This document shows, in pieces, positions 7,857-14,251 of a stretch of 19,392 nucleotides of DNA (the stretch's first letter is position 1; each line of letters opens with the position of its first letter). The stretch lies in contig DAOPZG010000039.1 of NCBI GenBank assembly GCA_035353235.1, forward strand, positions 1 to 19,392, given 5' to 3'. The notes beneath the pieces are model-generated. The model saw only the letters and a list, made by a program, of their open reading frames with translations, was not told the origin of the DNA and made no database searches. Position numbers and translations under genes: made by a program. Source of the DNA: CAXXOK01 sp035353235. GTDB lineage: Bacteria; Bacillota; Clostridia; Christensenellales; Aristaeellaceae.

Positions 7857-7897
7857 GGAAAATCTTTTCGATATCGCTGACCGGGAGGCGCGGACGC

Positions 7898-8830
7898 ATG
7901 GAAAAACTGGCGATCGTGGGAAGCTATAATCAGGACATCACCTTTTGCACGCCCCGCATCCCCCTGCCGGGAGAAACGGTAAAAAGCACCGGGTTCTTCA
8001 CGGGTAGCGGCGGGAAGGGCTCCAACCAGATCATCGCCGCTCATTTGCAGGGCGGCGCGCCTGCGGCGGTGATCAAGGTGGGCGACGACGAGGAAGGGCG
8101 CGCGATCCGTTCGCTGTATCAGAAGCTGGGCATTCCCACGGACGGCATGCTGACCGACCCGCAGGAGCATACCGGCGTCGCCGGGATTTTCATCGACGAG
8201 CAGGGACATAACTGCATCGTCGTGCACGGCGGCGCGAACGGAACGTTGTCCAGCAATGAAATCCTGAATGTTCTTCCGGATGATGTGACGCTGGCGGGCT
8301 TTCAGCTGGAGAACGATTGCGAGGAGACTTTCGCCGCTATCCGGGCGCTTTCTGCGCGCGGGGTAAAAATCATGCTCGACCCCGCGCCCGCAAGGCCGCT
8401 GCCGGACTGGCTGTTTCCCTGCCTGACCTTTCTTAAGCCCAACGAGTTTGAAGCTGCGACCCTGACCGGGATGCCCGTAACCAACCGGCAGGAAGCCGAA
8501 CGCGCCGCGGATGCGCTGCTGGCCAGAGGAACGAAAAACGTGATCGTGACGCTGGGGGAAAAGGGATGCGTGATCCGCGGAACCGTGAATGCGTTCATTC
8601 CCGCCATTCGCATGAAGGCGGTGGATACGACCGGCGCGGGCGATATTTTTGCCGGTACGATGCTTGCACGGATCGCGGGCGGAGATACGCTGGAACGGGC
8701 TGTTCGGCTGGCTTCGGCGGCATCGGCCTTGTCCGTAACGAAGAAAGGCGTGTGGCAGTCCTGCCCGACAGAGCAGGAAACGCGCGCGTTTGAACAGCAA
8801 CACCGATCGGATGCAGAGGAGCGCGTATAA
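7898..8830 (+). CDS. rbsK: Ribokinase (PfkB family)
   Basis: A 310-residue cytoplasmic kinase that makes ribose-5-phosphate from ribose and ATP. Substrate-side motifs are VGSYNQDI (Asn11, Asp13) and GSGGKGSNQIIAA (36-48), the ribokinase form of PfkB signature 1. FLKPNEFEAATLTG (178-191) and DTTGAGDIFAG (243-253, catalytic Asp249 and anion hole) complete the fold. The ATG at 7898 is chosen because GGGAGG (7883-7888) precedes it and homology starts at MEKLAIVGS; the longer frame from 7814 runs through the hairpin. It is the last gene of the cluster, with a terminator about 50 nt downstream. No ribose transporter or pyranase is adjacent, so the ribose most likely comes from the ARH-family hydrolase. 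Another pentose or nucleoside specificity remains possible. Confidence 0.88.
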   Translation: MEKLAIVGSYNQDITFCTPRIPLPGETVKSTGFFTGSGGKGSNQIIAAHLQGGAPAAVIKVGDDEEGRAIRSLYQKLGIPTDGMLTDPQEHTGVAGIFIDEQGHNCIVVHGGANGTLSSNEILNVLPDDVTLAGFQLENDCEETFAAIRALSARGVKIMLDPAPARPLPDWLFPCLTFLKPNEFEAATLTGMPVTNRQEAERAADALLARGTKNVIVTLGEKGCVIRGTVNAFIPAIRMKAVDTTGAGDIFAGTMLARIAGGDTLERAVRLASAASALSVTKKGVWQSCPTEQETRAFEQQHRSDAEERV

Positions 8831-8881
8831 AGACTGCGTGGATATGTTTTGCCCGCCCCGGAATCATATGAGAATTTCAAC

Positions 8882-8925
8882 AAAAAGGCCTCCCGACAGT
8901 GCGGATTTGCACTCGGGAGGCTTTT
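8882..8925. terminator. Bidirectional intrinsic terminator between rbsK and the XRE gene
   Basis: GCCTCCCG (8888-8895) pairs with CGGGAGGC (8914-8921), extended inside by AGTGC/GCACT. AAAAA lies on the left (8882-8886) and TTTT on the right (8922-8925). It can stop the rbsK transcript on the + strand and the regulator transcript on the - strand. The two genes converge here. Confidence 0.9.
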
Positions 8926-9007
8926 GCCTGATCAAAAAATCGGATTATGTATACGGGGAGAACAGTTCGGATTCGGGCAAACGGATGGAAGGTTCCCGAA
9001 AAGGCTG

Positions 9008-10108
9008 TCAATCCGGCTTCAATTTGTCGGATGAAGGCTGAAAGGAATGGCTCGGAGCCTCCGCAATCTCGCGCAGCGGCAGCAGGATCGCCTGATAGCG
9101 AGGTTCGTTCTGGAGCTGCGCAATTTCGGGGTCCTTCAGCACGGTTTGAGCCAGCACCCTGCGGGTGAAGGATGGGTCGGCGGTTTCCGGCGGTTGCGGG
9201 TTCAGCAGGGGGTTGTCCGACGCGGCGCCGGTAAAATGAACGATTGCGTCCGCATACCGCTGCAGCGCGTCCAGCGCGGATTGCGTCTCCCCTGCCTGGA
9301 TCAGCGAACAAAGCTGATCGCGGCGGGGCAACAGCCCCGGCAGACCAAACAGGGAGGCCATTTGAACCGACAGGTTTGCAAGCGCAAGCGCGGTGGCGGT
9401 GTCGTTGCTTTCCCGCGAGTAAGCGCCCAGCAGGGAAAGCCCCTGCTCCATCTGGGCAAGATCATTCAGCAGGCTTTTACGGGTCATCTTCAGGGCCTTT
9501 TCGTTGTCGCCGCGCAGTGCGTACAGGGAGGAACTGAGCACGGTAGGCCCTGCCTGCGGCTGCAGGCGGTTAAAAAGCGCCTCCGCTTTCTCCGTTTCTT
9601 TAAGCATGGTATAGCAACTGATCAGGATCATCGTGGCCCGGTACGTGTATTCGGGGGCGCAGCCCGCCAGCACTTCCTCATACAGGGCGGCGGTACTGAT
9701 AAAATACGCCCTTGTTTCGTCAGGGGTCAGGTTCTCCTTGAGGATCAGGAAGGGTTGGAACAGGTACCCAAGGGAAAATTTAAGTGGCAGGCTGTTGGGA
9801 TATTCCCGGTACAGGCTCTGGCAGTAAGCCCAGCCCGCGTCGAACCCCTGCGCCTCATAAACGGCGCGGGCTTTGGCAGTATAAATTTCGATTTCGGCGT
9901 TCTCAGGTTCGTTGCCAAAGCACAGCAGCTCGTCCACTGTGGCGCCCAGCGCGCGGGCCGTGGGCGCCAGCAAAGTGATGTCCGGGCAGGTGGAGCCGGT
10001 TTCCCATTTGCTTACGGCGGACGTGGTAACCCCCAGCTTTTCGGCCAGCTGTTCCTGCGTAAGGTTCTTCTCCCTGCGTTTGCGCGCGATGACTTCTCCG
10101 ATCTTCAT
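9008..10108 (-). CDS. XRE-family transcriptional regulator with helical C-terminal domain
   Basis: A 366-residue DNA-binding protein. The N-terminal HTH_3 domain (about residues 5-62) shows MKIGEVIARKRREKNLTQEQ and the recognition-helix region TTSAVSKWETGST (28-40). The rest is Ala/Leu/Glu-rich and helical, with repeating patterns such as ALYEEVL and KAEALFNRL that resemble TPR-like repeats. It could be a ligand- or peptide-sensing region, but no known sensor family is recognised. The ATG at 10108 follows GGAGG with 7 nt between; the longer frame from 10330 has no homology and covers the promoter. It stands alone between two + clusters, so its targets are unclear. The palindrome in its own promoter suggests autoregulation. 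Confidence 0.88.
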   Translation of the reverse strand: MKIGEVIARKRREKNLTQEQLAEKLGVTTSAVSKWETGSTCPDITLLAPTARALGATVDELLCFGNEPENAEIEIYTAKARAVYEAQGFDAGWAYCQSLYREYPNSLPLKFSLGYLFQPFLILKENLTPDETRAYFISTAALYEEVLAGCAPEYTYRATMILISCYTMLKETEKAEALFNRLQPQAGPTVLSSSLYALRGDNEKALKMTRKSLLNDLAQMEQGLSLLGAYSRESNDTATALALANLSVQMASLFGLPGLLPRRDQLCSLIQAGETQSALDALQRYADAIVHFTGAASDNPLLNPQPPETADPSFTRRVLAQTVLKDPEIAQLQNEPRYQAILLPLREIAEAPSHSFQPSSDKLKPD

Positions 10109-10140
10109 CCGGCGGCCTCCTTCGGTTTGATTCTGTGCTG

Positions 10141-10169
10141 ATTGTATCTTTTCCGGGCCGGAAAAACAA
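10141..10169 (-). promoter_or_regulatory. Sigma-A-type promoter of the XRE regulator
   Basis: On the - strand there is TTGTTT (-35, at 10164-10169), a 17-bp spacer and TACAAT (-10, at 10141-10146). Transcription would start near 10134 and give a leader of about 26 nt with the GGAGG site. The match to consensus and the exact 17-bp spacing support it. Confidence 0.7.
10149..10165. promoter_or_regulatory. Perfect 8-1-8 palindrome in the XRE promoter (candidate operator)
   Basis: TTTTCCGG-G-CCGGAAAA is a perfect inverted repeat that fills most of the -35/-10 spacer and touches the -35 element. Dimeric XRE regulators often bind such a site and block RNA polymerase, so it is a good candidate for the regulator's own operator. 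The binding protein is inferred. Confidence 0.6.
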
Positions 10170-10199
10170 CGGAGACGTGCTGTGGGGGATGGCGCGTTA

Positions 10200-10241
10200 C
10201 GGTTGCCTGACAGGAAAGAAAAGGGGACGGACAGGCAACCG
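10200..10241. repeat. 10-bp perfect inverted repeat with internal GACAGG direct repeat
   Basis: CGGTTGCCTG (10200-10209) and CAGGCAACCG (10232-10241) are exact reverse complements 22 nt apart. GACAGG also occurs as a direct repeat at 10209-10214 and 10230-10235, 21 bp apart, which places both on the same face of the helix. No T-run follows on either strand, so it is not a terminator. It may be a second regulator site; its function is unknown. Confidence 0.5.
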
Positions 10242-10303
10242 ATTCGAACGTTATGCGGCTTTGCCCGGCCTGCCGAATGAAAGCGGCGTACAAACCTAAA
10301 ACA

Positions 10304-10317
10304 GAAACAAACGTTCG
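10304..10317 (-). promoter_or_regulatory. Candidate LexA (SOS) box upstream of the lspA promoter
   Basis: On the - strand the sequence CGAACGTTTGTTTC matches the Gram-positive LexA consensus CGAAC-RNRY-GTTYC at 13 of 14 positions. It ends 7 bp before the -35 of the lspA promoter. The co-directional genes downstream end with recA. Regulation by LexA is inferred from the motif only. Confidence 0.5.
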
Positions 10318-10324
10318 TCAATCG

Positions 10325-10353
10325 TTGCAAACCAATACCCGTTCTGGTATGAT
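10325..10353 (+). promoter_or_regulatory. Extended -10 promoter of lspA-rluD
   Basis: TTGCAA (10325-10330), a 17-bp spacer and TATGAT (10348-10353), with an extended TG at 10346-1 (CTGGTATGAT). The spacer and -10 also carry a 5-6-5 inverted repeat, ATACC (10335-10339) and GGTAT (10346-10350). The leader to the lspA start is about 55 nt. Confidence 0.7.
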
Positions 10354-10415
10354 ACTAAAGAAAGGTCAGGCCGGGGCAACAATCCGGCTGGACTGGAACG
10401 GAGAGGATGCGCAGG

Positions 10416-10913
10416 ATGGTTGCGTGGCTTGCGGCGCTCGGCGTTTTTCTGCTGGATCGCCTGGCAAAATGGCTGGCGGTTGGCGGGTTGGCGGTGGGTT
10501 CCACCGTGCCGGTGCTCCCCGGGGTGCTGGAGTGGAGGTTGACCCATAACGCGGGGGTAGCGCTGGGGCTGCTCTCCGGCAATACGGTCGCCGTGCTGGT
10601 GTTGCCGATTGCACTGGTGCTGCTGGGGTGGGTGATTTTTCGCCGCTTTCGTACCACGCCGTTTACCCGCTTCGCGATGGCGCTGGCAGCGGGCGGTTTT
10701 GCCGGAAACCTGCTGGATCGGATTTTGCAGGGGTACGTGGTGGACATGATTTATTTCCCCTGGATGCCCTGGTATATTTGCAATCCGGCGGATATCGCCA
10801 TTTGCCTGGGGGTTGCGCTGCTGGCGGTCAGCCTGATCTGGCGCCCGCAGGACTGGATGCGGAAATCGGAGGCGAAAACGCGTGAAACGGACCGAACTGA
10901 TCGCGCCGATTGA
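10416..10913 (+). CDS. lspA: Lipoprotein signal peptidase (signal peptidase II)
   Basis: A membrane aspartyl protease that removes the signal peptide from diacylglyceryl-modified prolipoproteins. At 165 residues it is of normal size, with four hydrophobic segments (about 2-20, 56-75, 87-103 and 126-145). Conserved boxes are DRLAKW (14-19), LTHNAGVALGLL (42-53), GGFAGNLLDRILQGYVVD (93-110, catalytic Asp110) and YICNPADIAI (120-129, catalytic Asp126). Of two in-frame ATGs, 10416 is preferred: GGAGAGG (10400-10406) lies 9 nt before it but directly abuts the ATG at 10407. The C-terminal KTRETDRTDRAD tail is charged and overlaps rluD by 32 bp. Together with rluD it forms a pair common in Firmicutes. 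Confidence 0.95.
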   Translation: MVAWLAALGVFLLDRLAKWLAVGGLAVGSTVPVLPGVLEWRLTHNAGVALGLLSGNTVAVLVLPIALVLLGWVIFRRFRTTPFTRFAMALAAGGFAGNLLDRILQGYVVDMIYFPWMPWYICNPADIAICLGVALLAVSLIWRPQDWMRKSEAKTRETDRTDRAD

Positions 10914-11805
10914 CGCGCGGCTGGACCTGCTGGTTGCGCAGGGCAGCGGCGCGACACGTTCGCAGGCGGCCAGATGGATTGCCGCCGGACTCTGCCGGGT
11001 GAATGGGCGCGTAACGTCGAAGGCCGGGGCGGCCGTGCGTGCGGGCGACCGGGTGGAGGCGGACATCCCCGACCCGGTGGAAGCGGCTGTGGAAAAAGAA
11101 GAAATCCCCATACAATTTCTCTATCAGGACGAGGATCTGGCGGTGGTCAACAAGCCCTGCGGCATGGTGGTGCATCCCGCGGCGGGTAACGAAACCGGCA
11201 CGCTGGTGAACGCCCTGCTGTTCGCCATCCCCGACCTGTCCGGCATCGGCGGGGTGAAACGCCCCGGCATCGTGCACCGGCTGGACAAGGACACCAGCGG
11301 GGTGCTGCTGATCGCCAAAAACGACGCGGCGCACCTGTCGCTGAGCGCCCAGTTGAAGGAACGCTCCATGGAAAAGCACTATCTGGCTGTGGCGGAGGGA
11401 ACCGTGAAGGACGATAGAGGAACCATTGACCGCCCGATTGCCCGCAGCCCAAAGGACCGTAAGAAAATGGCGATCGTGGAGGGTGGCAGGCCCGCGCAGA
11501 CGGAGTGGCGGCTGCTGGAGGCGCTGCGCGGCGCGTCGCTGCTTGACGTGCATATCCTGACCGGCCGCACGCACCAGATCCGTGTGCATCTGCAAAGCGT
11601 CGGGCACCCGGTGGCAGGCGACCCGCTATACGGAATTAAACATGGCGTGGCGGCGCCCCGGCTGATGCTGCACGCTTACACGCTGGCTTTTACCCACCCG
11701 CGCACGGGGGAACGAATGCGCTTTACCGCCCCTCTGCCGGACGAATACCGGGAGGCGCTGCAAAAGCTGCGGATGGACTCCAAAGCCCCGCTGCCGCTGG
11801 AATAG
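10882..11805 (+). CDS. rluD: RluA-family 23S rRNA pseudouridine synthase
   Basis: A 307-residue RNA-modifying enzyme that isomerises uridine to pseudouridine, in this branch mostly in large-subunit rRNA. The N-terminal S4 RNA-binding domain covers about residues 10-65 (RLDLLVAQ, then SQAARWIAAGLCRVNGRV). The catalytic motif is GIVHRLDKDTSGVLLIAK (129-146) with Asp135. ILTGRTHQIRVHLQSVGHPV is also diagnostic. The GTG start at 10882 has GGAGG (10868-10872) 9 nt upstream and sits inside lspA, so translation is probably coupled. RluA, RluC and RluD cannot be separated firmly by eye. The symbol follows the usual lspA-linked homologue (YlyB in Bacillus). Confidence 0.92.
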   Translation: MKRTELIAPIDARLDLLVAQGSGATRSQAARWIAAGLCRVNGRVTSKAGAAVRAGDRVEADIPDPVEAAVEKEEIPIQFLYQDEDLAVVNKPCGMVVHPAAGNETGTLVNALLFAIPDLSGIGGVKRPGIVHRLDKDTSGVLLIAKNDAAHLSLSAQLKERSMEKHYLAVAEGTVKDDRGTIDRPIARSPKDRKKMAIVEGGRPAQTEWRLLEALRGASLLDVHILTGRTHQIRVHLQSVGHPVAGDPLYGIKHGVAAPRLMLHAYTLAFTHPRTGERMRFTAPLPDEYREALQKLRMDSKAPLPLE

Positions 11806-11851
11806 GCGGCTGCCGGTATCGCGCGATGCGCTTCCTTTTACCCCTGCGGTA

Positions 11852-11860
11852 TGCTATAAT
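11852..11860 (+). promoter_or_regulatory. Extended -10 promoter of rimO
   Basis: TGCTATAAT (TG at 11852-11853, a perfect TATAAT at 11855-11860) precedes rimO by about 40 bp. The -35 region (TTCCTT near 11832) is poor, as tolerated with an extended -10. Transcription would start near 11867. This gives rimO-pgsA-pncC-recA a promoter of their own in the 93-bp gap after rluD. Confidence 0.65.
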
Positions 11861-11898
11861 ACGAACGTTGGAAACCAATGCACATAAGGAGCGCGAGA

Positions 11899-13209
11899 AT
11901 GGTCAAAGTCGGCGTGGTATCGCTGGGATGCGCAAAAAACCGAGTGGATACGGAACTGATGCTGGGGATACTGGAACGCGCGGGGTACGAGCTGACCGCC
12001 AACGAAGCCGAGGCGGATGTGCTGATCGTGAACACCTGCGGCTTTATTGACCCGGCCAAGGAAGAATCCGTGGATACGCTGCTTTCCTGCGCACAATATA
12101 AAAAAACGGGCCGCCTCAAACTGCTGGTGGCCACCGGCTGCCTGGTGCAGCGTTATGAAAAGGAACTGGTTACGGATCTGCCGGAAGTGGACCTGCTGCT
12201 GGGCGTGAACCAGTACGAGCGGCTGCCGGAGGCGATCCGGGAGGCGCTACAGGGGAAACACGCCGTGTACTGCGAGGACGACCAACATATTTTATCCGGC
12301 GAGCGGGTGCTTACCACGCCGCCGTATATGGCATACGTGCGGATTGCGGACGGGTGCGACAACCGCTGTGCCTACTGCGCGATCCCGCTGATCCGGGGCG
12401 GGTTCCGTTCCCGCCCGATGGCGGATGTACTGGAGGAGATTCGCTCGCTGGCCGCGCGCGGCGTGAAGGAATTTGTGCTGGTGGCGCAGGATACCTCCCG
12501 GTTCGGTACGGATACGGAAGGGCGTTCGCTGCTGCCGCAGCTTTTGGAGCAGGCGGCGGCGATCCCGGGCGTGGAATGGCTGCGCGTGCTGTACTGCTAC
12601 CCCGACGAGGTGAACGAAGAGCTGCTGACCGTGATGGCCGCGCACCCCAACATCTGCCGGTATATCGACCTGCCTTTGCAGCACGCCGACCCGGTGTTGT
12701 TGCGCCGCATGAATCGCCGCGGCGACATGGGCAAGGTGCGCGCGTTCCTGAAAAAAGCGCGGGAAATGGGCTTTACCCTGCGCACCACCCTGATCGTGGG
12801 TTTCCCGGGCGAAACGGAAGCGCAGTTTGATGCGTTGCTTGCCTTTGTCCGGGAGATGCGCTTTGACCGGCTGGGCGCTTTCGCCTATTCGGCGGAAGAG
12901 GACACTCCTGCCGCGACCATGGGCGATCAGGTGCCTGAAGAAGAAAAACAGCGTCGCCTGGACGCCGTGATGACCCTTCAGCAGGCCATCTCGCTGGAGC
13001 GTAACCGCCTGCGGGTAGGTGGTACGGAACGCGTGCTGGTGGAAAGCATCCGGGAAGACGGGGTGGCCGTGGCGCGCTCCGCCGCCGAAGCGCCCGATTC
13101 CGACGGGCTATTATACCTCACGGGCGCGGCGGGGCTTGCGCCGGGGGATTTCGCCAGGGCCTGCATCACCGATGCGCAGACCTATGACCTATCGGGAGTG
13201 ATTTTATGA
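11899..13209 (+). CDS. rimO: Ribosomal protein uS12 methylthiotransferase
   Basis: A 436-residue radical-SAM enzyme with two 4Fe-4S clusters that methylthiolates the conserved Asp of ribosomal protein S12. The N-terminal UPF0004 domain has VSLGCAKNRVDTE (Cys11), VNTCGF (Cys47) and ATGCLVQRY (Cys81). The radical-SAM core has DGCDNRCAYCAIPLIRG with Cys153, Cys157 and Cys160. LYCYPDEV and YIDLPLQHA are also typical, and a C-terminal TRAM domain ends the protein. SLGCAKNRVD separates RimO from MiaB. The ATG at 11899 is chosen because AAGGAG (11886-11891) precedes it by 7 nt; an in-frame ATG at 11878 lies upstream of this site. The stop overlaps pgsA (ATGA). Confidence 0.95.
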   Translation: MVKVGVVSLGCAKNRVDTELMLGILERAGYELTANEAEADVLIVNTCGFIDPAKEESVDTLLSCAQYKKTGRLKLLVATGCLVQRYEKELVTDLPEVDLLLGVNQYERLPEAIREALQGKHAVYCEDDQHILSGERVLTTPPYMAYVRIADGCDNRCAYCAIPLIRGGFRSRPMADVLEEIRSLAARGVKEFVLVAQDTSRFGTDTEGRSLLPQLLEQAAAIPGVEWLRVLYCYPDEVNEELLTVMAAHPNICRYIDLPLQHADPVLLRRMNRRGDMGKVRAFLKKAREMGFTLRTTLIVGFPGETEAQFDALLAFVREMRFDRLGAFAYSAEEDTPAATMGDQVPEEEKQRRLDAVMTLQQAISLERNRLRVGGTERVLVESIREDGVAVARSAAEAPDSDGLLYLTGAAGLAPGDFARACITDAQTYDLSGVIL

Positions 13210-13751
13210 ATTTGCCGAACCGGCTTACAATCACGCGCATCGCGCTGGTGCCGGTCGTGGTGATCCTTTTGCAGTTCTCCGACCCGGTGTGGCAGGCGCT
13301 TGCGCTGGTCGCGTTTGTCGCGGCGTCCTTTACGGACTGGCTGGACGGGTATCTGGCGCGCAAACACCAGACAGTCACCAATTTTGGCAAGTTTCTGGAC
13401 CCGGTGGCGGATAAGCTGCTGGTGCTGTCCACCATGATCGCGCTGGCCGGGCTGGGCCGCTTCCCCGCGTGGGTCTGTATTGTGGTGCTGTTCCGGGAAA
13501 TCGCCGTGGACGGGCTTCGGCTGGTGGCGGTGGAACAGGGCCGCGTGATCGCCGCCGGGAAACTGGGCAAGATCAAGACGACGCTGCAAATGCTGGCGAT
13601 CGTGGCGGTAATGCTCGGCAACTGGCCGTTTGGTGCGTTCCCGATGGATCAGGTGCTGATGTACGCCGCTGTCGCGATGACGTTATGGTCCGGCGTGGAT
13701 TACTTTATCCGCAACGGCGAGGTATTGATGCAGGGCGGCGGCGCAAAATGA
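13206..13751 (+). CDS. pgsA: CDP-diacylglycerol--glycerol-3-phosphate 3-phosphatidyltransferase
   Basis: A membrane enzyme of phospholipid synthesis that makes phosphatidylglycerophosphate from CDP-diacylglycerol and glycerol-3-phosphate. Its 181 residues are typical. The CDP-alcohol phosphotransferase motif D-x2-DG-x2-AR-x8-G-x3-D-x3-D is complete at Asp44, Asp47-Gly48, Ala51-Arg52, Gly61, Asp65 and Asp69. The N-terminal MNLPNRLTITRI is characteristic of PgsA. Hydrophobic segments lie near 11-24, 27-43, 70-96 and 110-160. Both ends overlap neighbours by 4 nt (ATGA), so it is translated in series with rimO and pncC. Confidence 0.95.
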   Translation: MNLPNRLTITRIALVPVVVILLQFSDPVWQALALVAFVAASFTDWLDGYLARKHQTVTNFGKFLDPVADKLLVLSTMIALAGLGRFPAWVCIVVLFREIAVDGLRLVAVEQGRVIAAGKLGKIKTTLQMLAIVAVMLGNWPFGAFPMDQVLMYAAVAMTLWSGVDYFIRNGEVLMQGGGAK

Positions 13752-14230
13752 GTGATTTGCGTGCGCTGGCGGCCGAAATGGTACGGCTCGCCACAGCAAA
13801 GGGCGTGACCGTTGGTACGGCGGAAAGCCTGACCGCGGGACTGATTGCCGCGACGATCGCGGACATCTCCGGCGCGTCCAAAGTGCTGATGGGCGGAATC
13901 GTGAGCTACGACCCGCGTGTGAAACATGAACTGCTCTGGGTTTCGCAGGAAGTGATCGACGGTGTGGGTGTGGTGAGCGAACCCTGTGCCCGCCAGATGG
14001 CGGACGGCGCGCGGAAAGCCCTGAAGGTGACGGTCGCGGTCAGCGCCACGGGGGTGGCTGGCCCGACGGGCGGCACCCCGGAAACCCCGGTCGGTACGGT
14101 GTATATCGGCTGCTCGTCACCAAGCAATACCCGCGTGGAGCGCTGCCTGTTCTCCGGCGACCGGCAGGCGGTGCGGGAGCAGACCGTGGCGCGTGCGCTT
14201 CAAATGATGATCGAATCCATTCAGGCTTAA
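13748..14230 (+). CDS. pncC: Nicotinamide-nucleotide amidohydrolase, stand-alone CinA C-terminal domain
   Basis: A 160-residue cytoplasmic protein matching the CinA C-terminal domain, which deamidates nicotinamide mononucleotide to nicotinate mononucleotide in NAD recycling. Motifs are TVGTAESLTAGLIAATIADI near the N-terminus, GGIVSYDPRVKHELL, VVSEPCARQMADGAR and VSATGVAGPTGGTPETPVGT. The start is the ATG overlapping the pgsA stop. Many Clostridia carry the full-length CinA (about 400 residues, with an N-terminal molybdopterin-binding-like domain) at this place; only the amidase half is present here. The frame upstream of 13748 is out of frame within pgsA and shows no such domain, so this is a short form and not a wrong start. 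Confidence 0.92.
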   Translation: MSDLRALAAEMVRLATAKGVTVGTAESLTAGLIAATIADISGASKVLMGGIVSYDPRVKHELLWVSQEVIDGVGVVSEPCARQMADGARKALKVTVAVSATGVAGPTGGTPETPVGTVYIGCSSPSNTRVERCLFSGDRQAVREQTVARALQMMIESIQA

Positions 14231-14251
14231 TACGAAAGGTGGTTGCGCAGC

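Larger units (their letters stand above)
10109..10415. other. Divergent intergenic region between XRE gene and lspA
   Basis: This 307-bp stretch has no convincing gene. It carries a sigma-A promoter in each direction, a 17-bp palindrome, a 10-bp inverted repeat and a candidate LexA box, each listed separately. It is richer in regulatory sequence than any other gap in the window. Confidence 0.8.

Noticed and set aside
8934..8940. T-run on the - strand (ATTTTTTG) as an extra terminator of the XRE gene
   Set aside because: No stem precedes it; the nearby hairpin at 8888-8921 explains termination better.
8790..9041. Short + strand frame after ribokinase
   Set aside because: It begins inside rbsK, runs through the terminator and has no homology.
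9047..10141. A 364-codon + strand frame opposite the XRE regulator
   Set aside because: The - strand has a clear HTH domain and promoter; the + product is unrelated to any family I know.
11806..11898. Terminator between rluD and rimO
   Set aside because: GCGC-GAT-GCGC followed by TTCCTTTTA is too short a stem (4 bp) to support; the gap is better explained by the rimO promoter.
14231..14251. Own promoter or LexA box directly before recA
   Set aside because: Only 21 nt are available and they hold the ribosome site; no CGAAC-N4-GTTC pattern is present.
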